Below, one piece after another: positions 1 through 12,333 of a DNA stretch of 64,000 nt. The translations under genes were made by a program, and so were the position numbers. The stretch is taken from assembly GCA_003586115.2 (NCBI GenBank), contig QVOM02000101.1:28761165-28825164 (forward strand). Direction: 5' to 3'. Each line of letters opens with the position of its first letter. The first letter of the stretch is position 1. Source of the DNA: Salvator merianae (Eukaryota > Chordata > Lepidosauria > Squamata > Teiidae). A model generated the notes under the pieces. The model saw only the letters and a list, made by a program, of their open reading frames with translations. It did no database searches and was not told the DNA's origin.

Positions 1-2066
1 CCCCAAAAAAAATCCAGTTCAACCCAAAGAAAAGGTTAAACAGGTAACACACAATTTAGGGATTTGTGGTGAGTTGTTGTGCAGATGACAACATGGTGTA
101 CTTAAATGGGGCACACCACAGTCTAGCCTTGCTGGTGGGCATAGCTCAGGGTAGGGTAAAGGAGTCCTCACTTCATATTAGAGATAGTGCATAAGGAATG
201 TTCTCCTATCTTTCAAAAAGTATTTCTAAGCCTATAAATTTGAATTGGCAGAGAAGGGTGAGGATTTTAAACTGAGTAGATTGTGCAAGCAAGAGCATTG
301 ATTTAATTATGGTACACATATGAATGATCGATAATACAATGCAGGAGGGCTCAACCCGGGGGCTGGCTGAGAATGATGGTAGTTGTAGTTCAATAGAGCT
401 ACAGTCGATCACCCTGGTATAAACTAAATTTCTGCAGCTTAGTCCCTAACTGGAACACACATATGCACATTATTTTCAAAGGCCTGGTATGCAAATAGTC
501 ACAAATAAAACTATATAATATAATATCAAATAATATCAAATCCATGCAAATCCAGTGCTTATGAACGAAATGAAGCATTAAAATATTACAAATGTATTCA
601 TTTCTAGGAAAAGTTCTATTTCCACATTAAAAAAAAAATAGATGAGACAGAATCTTTTTTACTCAGTTTTGCTGTTGCATACCAATGTTACAAAACCTTT
701 TTCATCACATTGTAAAGGATTTTTCTTTAACAGTTATACATTAATATCTAAACTGGACTATTATAACATAAGGGTCCTTATGTAAACCATAAACCTGTGC
801 AGAATGTAGGATTAATTAAGAACATATTTCTTTATTTTTTTGATGTCTTCTAATCTGTAAAAAAAAACAGTTTACAGTATAATTTTTTGTTTGTTTGTTT
901 AACTCTGGAACCTGGTTATGTGAAGGATCACTTTCTTCTGCAAAGATCTGTCCATTAATTTAGAAGATCTTCTGAGGTCCTGTTGCATGCACTTTGACTT
1001 TCAGAACATATGGACCTACAAAGGGAAGGACAATTTATGTACTAGGAAACTGACCATGGAATTCTTTCCCTGATCAGATCTGCTTAATGTGAGGAATCAG
1101 AGAAGAGGGCAGAGAGAGACTTGACAATTCCTCTACAAACAGAAAAATTCTGGCAGTTAAGAACTTGGAAACTGCTTCAGCAGAGAGGTGGGAAGTGGTG
1201 ATGCCTCATTTAAAGCTATCACTAAAGCACTGGGGAATCAGAGAAGCCTATCCTGCCTTCTGTACTTTAAAAAAAAATGCACACTTCATTTTAGTAGCAA
1301 GGCGCTCTTTCCCATGCCTCGCTAGTAATTTTTTAGGTACAGAAGGCAGGGAGTTTGAAAAGTTTCCCTGCACCAGTAAAAGCTCGCTGTTGCCCCTCCC
1401 TTCCTGTGGTAATTTCCCACAGGTTCCTGCAAGGTTCTGATTGATTGAGGTGCTCCCCACTCCTTACTAAGGTGACCCGAGACCACTGATGAGCTCAATA
1501 TGGAAGAGTCGACCCAGGGAGCTGCGGAGAGGTGTGAGGGCAACTTCCATGTAAGGCTTTTATGAACTCCCCAGCTTACAGGCGCTTCAAAGGTGACTAA
1601 AATAGCGAGCCTGAACACATCCTAAAATTAAATATTGTATGTCATCTTGTTAGCCCTTTTAAAGTTAAAAAGCAGGATAATTAATGCATAGGTTTAATTG
1701 ATCAATCAATTTACTGTTACTGTTTGGTCTATATATCTCACATGTATCATGATTTTTTCCACACTGAGTCATATAGGTCATGGTGCATGGCAGTGAACAA
1801 TATCAGGGCATCAGCAGACTCTTATGAGAAGAGATCCATAAAATTGTTCATTTTTGGATTACATGTAGAAAACCATGATCCTTGGAAGGAAAGGGGGAAG
1901 ACCATGGCTAAGTAGGAACAGCATCAATTTCCAGTAATTTCAACACTCCAGCATGCTGTGGGGAAAACAAAGAAAGATATAAGAGAAAAATGTTATTTCT
2001 TTAAATTTCCTACCTCCTCCATAGTAGGAAGGTGCAGATGAGTTCTGCAGACGAGTGGTAACCTTC
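1..2066. other. Unassigned AT-rich non-coding sequence
   Basis: I recognise no gene or repeat family here. Open frames are all below about 100 codons, overlap on both strands and show no family motif, as expected by chance. Short A and T runs are the only low-complexity tracts. Confidence 0.6.
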
Positions 2067-2293
2067 AGACTATGGAATAGTCTGCCCCTGGAGGTGTGCT
2101 AAGCACCTTCACTCTAGGTGTTCAGGAGATCAGTGAAGACATACCTATTTACCTTTGACTTTGGCTAAGAAAATAGAATCTTCTCTCCACTTTCAAGCAC
2201 TGTTCTTTTCATTTTACATTTTGTTTTCATTGCTGAAGCCCACTCTGAAACCTTTGGGTATAGGGTAGAATAAATATTCTTATAAATAAATAG
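2067..2293 (+). mobile_element. L2-like LINE 3' end (C-terminal ORF remnant plus tail)
   Basis: Translation from 2067 gives RLWNSLPLEV followed, after decayed stops, by a VFRRSVKTYLFT-like block. This is the conserved C-terminal signature of the L2 reverse-transcriptase ORF (WNSLP ... APSL ... F...LKTYLF). The segment then runs into AT-rich 3' sequence ending near 2250-2293 with a GGGTATAGGGTAGAATAAAT-like tail and TAAATAAATA, the kind of end LINEs and their SINE partners carry. In-frame stops show it is old. A SINE with an L2-derived tail would look similar at the very end, but the coding block favours a LINE. Confidence 0.6.
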
Positions 2294-2907
2294 CAATTGG
2301 GAGAAGCGCTATGACTTGCATCAAACTAGCAAAGCTCTGCAGCAGTTCTGTACTCAGTTTGATGCAATTGTCTCCTCACTGTACTGGATTTGATCTAGGC
2401 CTACTTAGACCGTAGTTAAAGATACAAGGACTATCTGTCCTGAATTTGGCAAAATCTTCTAGGAAGAGAAGAGAGGAAGAAGATGGGTCTTGAATGCATT
2501 TTGCTTACGGGCATTAGAACCTATCACACAGTTTAGTATATTCTGCACAACAGGAACTTTATAAGGTACCTTATTTCAAAACTTACAGAACACACTGTTG
2601 TATAACAAAAATGGGCTGCAGACAAAGTATCCATATTTTTCAGAAAAAATGTACCACAGCAATATGTGAATAGGTCCTCAATTAGGTTAGAAATCTGTAA
2701 GGCAAACAAAGCTCCAGGCAATGTATAGCTTTGTAAATAAAGTTTGCAGATTCTATGTGCACAGAATTTTTCTATCACTTTTAGGGCTTAAAACATTGTC
2801 TATAAGGTAAATTATATTGTGACTCAAACTATCCACTTTCTCTTTTGTGTTGGTGTTTTATAATCAATAGTTACTTAATGAATTGTGTACTTTTGCCAGG
2901 CATCTTA

Positions 2908-3162
2908 GGAGGAGGAGGGGAAGGAGGAAAGTTGGCTTTTGTACCCTGCTTTTCTCACCCTGAGAGGACTCAAAGTGACTGACTAACCTTCTGTTCTTCT
3001 CCCCACAGCAGACACCTTGTGAGGTAGATGGGGCTGTGAGAACTCAGAACAGAGCTGTGACAGGGTCAAGGTCACCCAGCTGGTTTCATGCAGAGTGCAG
3101 ACTCAAACCAGGAGAGCTCTAGATGAGGGTCTGGCATGCTAACCGCAAGGCCAAACTGGCTC
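2908..3162 (-). mobile_element. tRNA-derived SINE, minus strand
   Basis: On the minus strand the right end reads as a degenerate tRNA-like head. There is an A-box-like region at about 3133-3150 and a B-box-like GGTTTGAGTC at 3100-3109, which fit an internal RNA polymerase III promoter. The body holds the AGGTCACCCAGCTGG core (plus-strand sense near 3069-3083) shared by MIR-like and other amniote SINEs. The left end is a purine-rich AGGAGGAGG tract, as expected for a reversed pyrimidine-rich 3' tail. No flanking target-site duplication is obvious. The family name is not certain. Confidence 0.65.
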
Positions 3163-4197
3163 ACTAATTATGAAAGGAACATGGCTTCATTGCATTTAAT
3201 GGATTCTCTTTTCACCTACCCACCCGCTTACCTCAAAAATCAGGTGTTAGGGAATGGTATGTGGGGACAAAATTTCAGAACATAACAAAGAAAACACAAC
3301 ATCTTCTATGAACATTGGTTCTAGTAACCCATAAAGTATCTGCCCAAAATAACTTTTGCTTTGAAGAGATATCCCAGAATATTCAATCATTATATTTATC
3401 TTTAAATTTATATCGGGTCTGAATTTCATTTGTGTCTGAATCTATTTCTTCACATTCATATTTCATGTATTGCAATCTACATTTTGCCAGCCTACCAAAC
3501 ACAAGTCCCAGCTGTCCATAGGTCTTTATTCTAGTGTTCTATGTTAAGTATATTAATTTATAGCATGTTGGTTGCACAATCCACCTGAAGAAATAAGTGA
3601 GGTTTTAATTCTTCATTACTTTGAATCCTACCCAAAGATTTAGGCATCAAAAAAGTATCTTCAAAGAATGTGGGTTGTTCCGTATTGCACTTGTGAAATC
3701 GTTCTTTGTAAAAAATTATTCTAATTTCTTCAATTGTTTTAGTGCAAGAGTTCATGGGATATTTCCTTGACCCAGCAAGTCTAAACTACTGATTACCTTT
3801 TGTCTTTAATGCTACAACCACATTCATTTAGGAAGTCTCAGCTGTCCTTCATACCAGAACAAAAACTGAAAATTTCAGGACATTGCCATCAGGGTTATGA
3901 ACTTAGGAAAATAGAATGACTCGAATACCATTCCAATTCATTTCAATTTATGTATAAAAGAGCCCACTTTTCCCCTAACAGTTCTTTTTCAGGGTTTTGG
4001 GGTTTTTTCCCACTTTTTCTTTTGCAATCTTGCTGAACTCAATTTTGCAGACATGGGTGTATTCAAAGGTCAAGCTTGATTAGTTTGATTGGCAGATCAA
4101 AACACTTAAAATAGGTTTTCAAAAAAAAAATCCAGTCAGCCAGCTCCAAAACAGTATAAAGTAACAAGTCATTGCAAGGTTGACTTTTCCAAAAAAC
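3163..4197. other. Unassigned non-coding sequence
   Basis: Nothing recognised. It is AT-rich with no frame showing family motifs. Confidence 0.55.

Positions 4198-4255
<58 letters not shown>
4198..4255. repeat. (TAT)n trinucleotide microsatellite
   Basis: About 19 uninterrupted TAT units. The purity suggests a recently active, probably polymorphic array. Confidence 0.95.
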
Positions 4256-4380
4256 TACATCATTTTAATTGGGATCAGTTTTAACTCTTTTCTGGCATTT
4301 TAACCACTTCCTTGAACATAAAAAGTGTCCACCTGAAAATTAAGGATTAAAATTCAGGAAAGGGGAATTAAGGAAACAGT

Positions 4381-4563
4381 GGGCCCTTTTGCACTTACCT
4401 GGCCTGGACTGCTCCAGCTGGAACTGTTTGTACTGGAATACTTCCCAGGTGGAGTCACCTAGACTGGGGTCTAGCAAGGTCTGCAGGAGAGTGAGGAAGA
4501 GGGAGGCCCAGAAGGCCTGCATGCCTCACACTGTACCATTTAACTTGCAAGTGTGAAAAGGCC
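4381..4563. mobile_element. Short non-autonomous DNA element with GGGCC-type terminal inverted repeats
   Basis: The left end GGGCCCTTTTGCACTTAC (4381-4398) pairs with the right end GCAAGTGTGAAAAGGCC (4547-4563) as an imperfect terminal inverted repeat. The 183-bp body has no coding capacity. Ends of the same style (GGCCTTTTGCACTT) recur at 34911, 54628 and 58341, so this is one member of a dispersed TIR family. No clean target-site duplication is visible, so the superfamily is not proven; hAT-like is the working guess. Confidence 0.6.
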
Positions 4564-5664
4564 TAATGTGCTCTAATATAACACGAGTAATGACCAGTAC
4601 TAATTCACACTACTGCAGTCAAACTGTCCAAAACTACCCCATCTTTGGTTAACCATCCCAGTTTCTGGAATTCTTGTAACAAGCAAGTTCTGATGAGCAG
4701 CTTTTAAAAATAATTGTTTAGTCACATGAATTGGAGTGAGTTACATAAAACTTTGGGTTGTAGGTCTTCAGGAACTTGCCAGACTCTGGCACTGTGTTCT
4801 TATTACCCCGTGGATAATCTAGCTGTGCAGCCAAACCATCCAAAAATAATGAATGATGCATTCCAGTGCTGCACAGGTTGTTAAAGATGAGCTAATAATC
4901 ATGCCATGAACTTTTTATCTCTCCACTTGGTTTATTTGGATTTTTGTATAACTTCTGTCCCTGTGTCGGCACATGCCCTTTTTACCTTGATTTCTGTTGT
5001 ATGCAACTATCGTACAGATGGTCCAAATATATTATTTGTGTTTAAAAGAAAAAAAAGGAAAAGTGAATTAAAAAATTTGAAGTTGCCAAACACTGAACTA
5101 AATTTCAAGATTAAATTAATAATAATAATAATAATAATAATGTGATGCACTTTAACAAAAAAATCTTACAGATTTTATTATGATTATTTCAAAAGGGTGA
5201 ATTAATGAAAACTATACTAAAATGCATTGCATGAAGTGTTTTGCTTTTGTTTTGTAAAATAATACATCTAGGTAAAAATAGTGTATGCCCATCTAGTGAT
5301 AAACGGTGTAAAAGAAGGGTAAATGGATGTAGGAATGGGGTAAACAAACTTTAAATTGGTGACATGGGAAGATTAAAGAAAACCCACATATTGGTTTTGC
5401 CCATCCTAAAAAATGTTGGATGTGTATTCTATCTGTTTTCAGCACTACCTTGCACATATGGGGCTCCTTCAGTATTGCATCAGAAGCAACACTGGCTTCC
5501 AGGACCCTTCATCAGTACAAAGAGGTGAGAAGTTCACCAGAGTGCCAGTGTTTCTGCCTTCCCTCAAGCCTCTTCCTTCAAGCTTTTCAGTCTCTCTACT
5601 AGCTTGTGTGTGGGAGAAACTGTTTGTACTCTGATACTTTTGTTTATTAATGAGAAGATCCTTT
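4564..5664. other. Unassigned sequence containing a short (AAT)n array
   Basis: The only recognisable item is an AAT repeat of about 25 bp at 5117-5141. No gene or repeat family recognised otherwise. Confidence 0.55.
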
Positions 5665-6050
5665 CTGACTAAGGCTGCCAACAGACAGTGAGAGGAAGAC
5701 ACAGGATCTTACTTGGATCTCCCAATTTCCTCTTGCAATCCCTGCCAGATGGCAGGACAAAATTGCACAGCAAGTGGGGACCCTTATCTGCATGAGCACT
5801 TGTTCCCACAATGGTGTTCGACATACTTTCAGGTATTTCAATGGCACAAAATACCCAGGAGTGCATGATTACCACCTCCCATGCATGCATGGTGGCCATT
5901 TTCAAGACAACCACTCCTGGGAGCAAGCATCCAGGCAGGTAAGTCCATAGCACTATTCCATGAAAATGAGGGTTGAGAATAGCATTAATGTGCAATTTCA
6001 AACCTATATCTTGAAGCTATGTTGGGATTGCCACAAATATGTGTGACAAT
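5665..6050 (+). mobile_element. Dispersed repeat, family shared with 57312-57742
   Basis: This stretch matches the reverse complement of 57312-57742 over about 400 bp with moderate divergence. Shared landmarks include GGCAGATGGCA-type sequence near the start, CTTATCTG, CCATGCATG, CCATTTTCAAGA and GGCAGGTAAGTC near the middle, and a TTGGGATTGCCACA block near the end. The outer ends of the partner copy carry TCCAGACAG/CTGTCTGGA inverted termini. Non-coding; most likely a short non-autonomous DNA transposon. Orientation is arbitrary. Confidence 0.6.
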
Positions 6051-8374
6051 CCTAATATAGCCCTGAAATAATTGCACATTTTAGGCCCTCTGTGAACACA
6101 GTTCAAGAGAAATCTTCTGCTTTCTGAATTAGTTGCTTTCCCTTTCTGACACTTTTTTTTCAATTCACAGTGAACTTTACTTCTCATCTCACTTCTCTTA
6201 TTCTCTTTTACCTTTAGAATTATATTTTATTTAAAGAAACTCCTTCCCAAGTGAAAAAGAGAGATTGTGTCTGGCACAGTCACCTCAATTTATTTCAGGC
6301 GCACAATTGATGATTTTATGGGGAACAGTAACAGATTATTTTAAACCAGGGGAATCACAGGGAAAGAAGTTATTGAATTGAGGGGTTCTGACCCACAGAT
6401 CAAATGCATTCAGAACTTGCCTTTAACTCAGTTTTGCCAGATCTTGCATAGTAACACATTTTTGATTGGCTAAGAGAAATCCTCACATGTCTTCCCAAGC
6501 TCTCTCCTTCACTCTCTCATTCACTTAACTGAGCACTCCACTGCTTGACTTTAAGCCTAGGAGACAGTGAAAACATCTACTTTATCTCTGGCTGGAGTTA
6601 CAGTTAATGTTTTATTTCCTGCTATATGTAAAATATTGTGTCTCTGCCATGGTCACAATTATAATTTCTTCCATTATGTGCTAAGTGTTTAAAGTGGTTT
6701 GTCCTAAGTTACAAGTTACCTTTTGATTAATTTGCATAACTTTCAAAGTCTTTCCTTGTTATTAGTTATATGTTGCCATTTAACTAATGTAACCACCACT
6801 GCCATTTGCTTCTCTACTGCTGCTCTTTGTTGTTATCATTTTGCTTATAATAAAGCTGTTTCTTGTGTGCCTTTTTAAATTTTAACAAAGAAAGTTTGTA
6901 TTAAGATCAGTCAAGTGCCCCCCCCCCCTTGCTGTTGGGCCCAATCAATTTTTAGTTAGACCAAACCAGTAGTTTTAAAAATTATATGTGTATGTGGGAA
7001 TGCTGTTAAATACGCAAGTCTAGACCAGTTCCCATAACAGCAGTAGTCTGTTCTGGAGACTACTTTTAATTTATTTTTAGCTGCCATACATGTACTTTGC
7101 ATTTCTGATATGGTAGTATTTAGTCAGTCATGGAAAGATGATTCAGAGGAATTATTCTGTGTCTTAAATTAGACCTTGAACAAAACAAAGCCAGCCAGGA
7201 ATGTTTGCTGGCTGGCTGCTCCATATTTTAAGTACATTTTGGAAATAGTCTCATCCTTGTCATTGAGTATTCAAGGCTGCCTCAACCTGTGACATTGTCC
7301 AACTTTTCCAGAACAGTGAACATTTCCAGTTGCATGGTAGTGAGCCAAATCTTTTCACCTTCACATCTGTAAAAATGCAGGCCACTGTATAACTAATAGG
7401 CAAACAATGTTCCTCTTAAGATAATGAGACTATTTCTCATCAGTAAGATTTATGATGTTATCAAGCACTGTGCTGTCATAGCTTGCACTCAGTTCTCAAA
7501 ATACACAGCCTTCTCAGGATGATTTACTATCCAAGAGGCTTCAGCTAATTAGATCATGCAGCTCTATTTTAATTTTAAAATAAAATGAGAACACTTTCAT
7601 CGCTTTGAGCCATTCTTGGAATTTGCAAGGGAGGGGTCAGACCAGTTCAAACAGATTAAAGACTTCTGTATATCTTTTTTTGCCAGGCTAGGTAAGTTGC
7701 ATTGCAGTTGGTGTTCCCCAGAGTTCTGGTCTTGGGTCACTGCTGGTCATGCTGAAAAGCAATGAGCTAGTAGTTTTCTAAAAAGGGCAAAGACCTGCAT
7801 GTATGGGAATGACATCAGGTTTCAAAATGCAAATTACCCATCCTCTCATGCTTTAAAACCGAAAAAGTTAAATGCCTTGTCATGAAATTCTGAGATGCTG
7901 AAGACTGGGCATTCTATCCTTTACACAGAACTAAGTGTTAAATGCACATCTGTAAAACTCAACCACCACACAAATATTCCTTTTAAATGCCTTTAAGATT
8001 GAGCTTCTCAGTTGTTTAAAAAAGATTATCCTAACAGTGTATCTAAAATCACAAGGGAGTCAAGTAGCAGTGGAGTTGAGCAAGTTATCTGAAGGATAAA
8101 CAAGTAGTTGTTAGAACCAGAAGATGACATGGCCAGCTCAAAACAGACTTCATTATCAGCAGACATGATCCCTCAGACATGTAGCAAAGATTAATGAGTA
8201 CTTCTGTAAGGACAATGCAGACAAGATGAGGACTCCACTCAAAGTATACCTTTGATCTCCTTGATCTGTGATTCAATCTGTGGTGAATACAAATAAGGAG
8301 ATCAAATATATTTAATATAATACTTGATACAAATATTTGAAAATATTTAAATGAAAGAATGAATCAAACAGGAT
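6051..8374. other. Unassigned AT-rich sequence
   Basis: No gene or known repeat recognised over 2.3 kb. A poly-C run near 6918-6928 is the only low-complexity feature. No open frame carries a recognisable motif. Confidence 0.55.
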
Positions 8375-8637
8375 AGTTTCACCTGGTGCAAACTGAACTC
8401 AACCACCTCTCACTTGGAAAGGGATGGTTTGAACCAAACTAAAACAAAGACTAGTCATTCAAATGGGTTGAGGCACCTGGTAGATTCAAACTAGCTTAAA
8501 TGTGCTGCAATTGCCCTTAAAAGGGGCCTTTTCCCCATGGATTTTTAAAGGTTTTTTTTAAAAAAAAAAAAAAAATGAACAGGTTTGAACCTGTTGATTT
8601 GAGCCAAATCACAATTTTAGAGTTCATGCATATCACT
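8375..8637. mobile_element. Decayed member of the TAGGGATGTGCA-ended element family
   Basis: The right end, GTTCATGCATATCACTA near 8621-8637, resembles a degraded copy of the inverse of TAGGGATGTGCA, the terminus of the intact element at 42694-43028. The body includes a T/A homopolymer tract at about 8550-8577 and repeated GGTTTGAACC-type motifs. The left end is not clear. Low confidence. Confidence 0.35.
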
Positions 8638-8669
8638 AATTAGGATTTCAGAGTCATAAATAAGGATGG

Positions 8670-8732
8670 AAGGCACCTTCCTTGCACATGTTCAGAGAGC
8701 TGGTGGAGACACACCTCTTTACTCAGGTTTTT
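8670..8732 (+). mobile_element. L2-like LINE C-terminal fragment
   Basis: Translation from 8670 gives KAPSLHMFRELVETHLFTQ, matching the L2 C-terminal pattern (APSL..F...L.THLF). It is a short 5'- and 3'-truncated remnant. Confidence 0.5.
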
Positions 8733-8809
8733 AACTGATTAGTCTATTTTTCCATCATGAGCAGTGCAAATTTAATTTTAAATTCTTGTAATTACTATTT
8801 ATGAATGAT

Positions 8810-9168
8810 TTTAGAAGGCATCTGACAAAGTCCCTCATCAAAAGTTCTTGTACAAACAAATCAGCCATGGAATAATATGGGATAACTGTAACCCATTGGA
8901 GTAAGAGAACAGGTCCTGTTCTCTTGGTAACTGGCTAAAGAGCAGGATACTGGGAGTAGTAATAAATGGACAATTATCAGAATGAAGGAAAGTTTTTAAA
9001 AAATATACTGGGATCTGTGTTTTAGTTTTTGTTTTAATTTATTCATAAATGATCTAGAAGTAGGGGTAAGCAGTAAAGTTGAAAAGTTTGCTAAATGAAT
9101 TTTGCAAATAATTTACTACACTAAATTATTTAGGGTAGTAAAAACTGAGATTGTGAAGAACCCCGGTA
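8810..9168 (+). mobile_element. CR1/L3-type LINE reverse-transcriptase fragment (decayed)
   Basis: Translation gives a broken but recognisable RT stretch: SDKVPHQKFLYKQISHGI, then VVINGQLSE. Further on a FINDLE-like and a KFAD-like region line up, in the same order, with the minus-strand CR1 at 44.5-46 kb (FDNVPHQRLL ... INGQFSEW ... FINDLD ... KFADDTK). Several frameshifts and stops show long decay. Confidence 0.65.
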
Positions 9169-10501
9169 GGATCTCTGCACATTGGACAAATCCCATTTAT
9201 TTCAATGACTGTTGTGGACATTGTATAAAAGGGTTGCAGTCAGTTTTTCTTTATTAATACAAAACAGGAGCTAACTTCTTGAGATTTAAGAAAGAGCTTA
9301 TTTCACGTAATCAATATGACATGCATATGTAGGTGGAACAAAAGAGGTTCTACATGTGAGCTGGGAGCTCATTCTTTGGTTCATACTTTTCCTGGGTCTT
9401 TCTGGCAACTGTTTTATCAGGCTTCATTAGCATTACACAGCAAAGGTACCTTAAATGAAGCCAGGTTCCATTACATCCAATGGTGACCTGCTAGCTCGAA
9501 TGCCTGATTAAGGTTGCTGTTTTTCATAATGCAGATGCAGTCTCAATCTGTTCTATGTATGCACTGCCACACTCTCTGCTTGGAAGCAAACAGTCAAGCC
9601 AGGTGTAAAAGGAGCTGCTTTAGACATGTTTTGTCAGCATTCTCACATGCACGATTTTTAAGACTTCTGGTTTGACTTGGCTGATAACAGATCGGAGTTG
9701 ATCTCAAGGGAGGGGAAAAATACTTCACTGATCTTAACACAAATTTTCTTTTATTAAAATTGAAAACTCACACAGGAAATAACTTTATTACACAACAGAC
9801 AATAATAAAAGCAATAAGCAACAAGAACACATTTTCGGATTTCGGCAAATTAATCAAACTGTACTTGTGACTTCTAGCAATAGTGAGACAGTTTTACTGT
9901 AAATGCAGAAAAGGGACACAAAATCAGAACAAAGCTTCCCCTGCTTCTACAGTTTATGTCAGGCAGCAGAGCAAGCAATTGACAAAGCAGGAAGTGATGT
10001 GGAGAATCCAGCAAAGCATTTAGCCTGGGAATTTTCTCAGCCAATCAATATTTGTTGCTATGGGGGCAAGCAAAACTCCACGTGAAGATAGTTTAGCAAA
10101 CTTTTGCAGCTAGGGAGAGGTGGTGCCATGGGTTGGAGATCCCCAACACAATGAACTCTTTCCCCATGATTCAACTGTTCAAATACCAATTGCCATTTCC
10201 CAAACAATAATCAGTTCTGCCTGAAAAATGAATTGACTCAAGTGACAATCTCACTTTTGCACTCAGGGAACTAGTTTCTTTGTCTGAAGTAAAAATAAAA
10301 AAGAAATAAAAAAGAAAACAAAAGGGAAGAAGACAACACTTAATGTGAATTGGAATGAAAGAGAAGGAAGGAAGGAAATCTACTTAGGGCAGAGATGAAA
10401 AGAAAAAAAAAATCTTGAAGTCTTCTCTGATCAGGGAAGATCCCCATGGTGAACAAAAGCAAAAGCTCTCAGGCACACAAACACATAAGGTATTTCCGCA
10501 G
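9169..10501. other. Unassigned sequence
   Basis: No recognised gene or repeat family. Minor A-rich tracts occur near 10290-10410. Confidence 0.55.
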
Positions 10502-10545
10502 TTACCACAATAGAACAGAGCAATTAGTGTGTTCTATTGTGGTAA
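10502..10545. repeat. Perfect 16-bp inverted repeat (hairpin)
   Basis: TTACCACAATAGAACA at 10502-10517 and its exact reverse complement at 10530-10545 are separated by 12 bp. The hairpin lies just upstream of a family-A element and may be part of its terminal region or a separate small palindrome. Confidence 0.8.
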
Positions 10546-10549
10546 TTTG

Positions 10550-11075
10550 CCACACTGAGCAGACACTGTCCGCACTGCGTGGCCGGAAACTGCACCAGAA
10601 ACTGGCTATCGGCATTTGTAGTGTGAATGCCAGTAGCCGTGCCCGATCCTCACCATGACAGTGGCCCAGAAGCATCTGGCCACTGCCATGGCGATTGGCA
10701 GGCACACACAGAACACAGACACATACAGGCATGATCAGTTGATCATGTCTCTGTGTTCTGCTGCACAATGCTGGATTGGGGCAAGCGATTGGGGCATCAT
10801 GTGGCCCAATCCAGCATTACACAGTCTGATTGGGCAGGCAGTCCATGCATGTGCAAACAGCTGACTGAGGATGTGTGACTGGGCAATCACACCAGCCTGG
10901 ATGCTGCACGACCAGGTAGGTACAAACACACTTTACCAGGAGGTGACTAATTAGTTCTTCACAGATAGTAGTGATCGGGAGCGTCTATAACCCACTCCCA
11001 GGCACTTGGGCTTCTGCATGGTGCGGATGCACTTGACTAGCAAGCATGCTTGACACTTGCTAGTAGCAAACAGAC
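10550..11075 (+). mobile_element. Family-A short element (copy 1)
   Basis: Non-coding repeat sharing ordered blocks with 55381-55789 and 58640-59084: GACACTGTC near the start, ATGACAGTGG, AGAAGCATCTGGC, CTGCCATGG, and a right end rich in CTAGCAAG and ACACTTGCTAG. This copy carries an extra internal inverted segment around 10770-10830 in which CAATGCTGGATTGGG-like sequence and its complement flank the centre. Open frames across it are chance products of the repeat. Confidence 0.6.
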
Positions 11076-11500
11076 CCATACACACAAGCTAGAAGGAAAA
11101 TTACAATGCTAAAAGTGACAGACATCAAAGAAGGCAAGAATGCAAGCACCCTAGCTGAAAATCTCACCACTCGGCATCAGCAAAGTGAGGAATAGGGTTC
11201 TGAAAATCAGTACTTTAAACTTTCTTACTTTTCTCCAAGGGCTCAACCATGCCAGATGTCAAACAACTCAGATTATATGTCTAAACCATAGTTTGTTTGT
11301 CTTGTTGACAGCAGCCTGAAGGACAAACTACCTTGATTCCAGAATATGCAACAAGTCTTAAGAGTCAAGAGCCAGTTTAAGTCTCATCTCTGGAGAATTT
11401 CATAAAAGCAGATTGCCCACAACTCTTCTGGAACTCAAACACAGATAGTGCATGAAGTTCAGTTTCTTGCAGGTATGGACCAAAGGTCAACTCTTGTATT
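11076..11500. other. Unassigned sequence upstream of the L1
   Basis: Host flank of the L1 insertion. No recognisable feature. Confidence 0.55.
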
Positions 11501-11515
11501 AAAAATTGAGTGGAA
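11501..11515 (+). repeat. L1 target-site duplication, left copy
   Basis: This 15-bp A-rich segment matches 17151-17165 with one mismatch; both end in TGAGTGGAA. It fits target-primed reverse transcription at an A-rich nick site and fixes the L1 boundaries. Confidence 0.85.
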
Positions 11516-12333
11516 ACGTGTGAAGTCACGTGATCAATGGCCGAATAGGACTGTAGGAGATTTATCTGCGTACAGACTGCAGCGAGAAGAGACGGAGGGG
11601 AGGATTTTGGCCACCCTCTGTCAGAGGATTTTATCTCCCTGAGTGACAGGGAGATACAGGGATTCCTCGTTAGTGTTCCAACAAGATTCCTCACAGAGGG
11701 GCTGAAGCTCGTTGTGGAGGGGGAGAAGTTGGAAGGAGGAACTACACCCCCATAAATTGCTGTAAGTTACCTAAATGAGGCTTTAAGTTCGGTCGATCCA
11801 TTTTTTAATCTGTGAAGAAAGTTAACTTACGATCAACATATAAAATCTTCAGATAACAGTTTCTTCTTCTTAAACTTACAAATATATACTGAAAGTTTAA
11901 TGACGTAAACCCAGCACAGTGTTAAAATAATTGCAGAGGCATGAAATGGTAAAGGCACAATCTAAAGTTTTTCTTCTCTCTTACAAGCCTGGGATCCCAG
12001 TAAGCAATTAAATTTTAACAGAACTGAGTGCCTATCAGCTAAAAGATAAGAAGAGTTAAAAGGGAGAGTACTCGGCAATAAATCATGGCAGATTATAAGT
12101 TTTGTTTCTTTGTTTAAACTCTGCAAAATAGTCAAGTGAGCAATATAGCAATTGGCCACTCGATGGCAGCAAAGGATAAGAAATCGACTCAATTCTAGAA
12201 AATTGGTCTCTTGGTTTTGAATGAACTCTGTTTAACATCTGTGAGGTGTCGCCTGCCTCATTTCCCATCCGCAAGCTGGTGAAACTGCAATAAAAAGCTT
12301 GAAATCCATATAAAAAGGGGAAAGCTGGAAATT
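11516..12333 (+). promoter_or_regulatory. L1 5' UTR (putative internal promoter)
   Basis: The region between the left target-site duplication and ORF1. It begins with a relatively CpG-rich part (GTCACGTGATC near 11524) and becomes AT-rich. By analogy with other L1s it should hold the internal RNA polymerase II promoter. An E-box-like CACGTG at 11526-11531 is visible. No functional evidence can be read beyond position. Confidence 0.6.

Noticed and set aside
5669..6001. 110-codon minus-strand frame resembling frames at 57297-57717
   Set aside because: The similarity is real but is explained by a shared non-coding repeat; the frames are not conserved between the copies.
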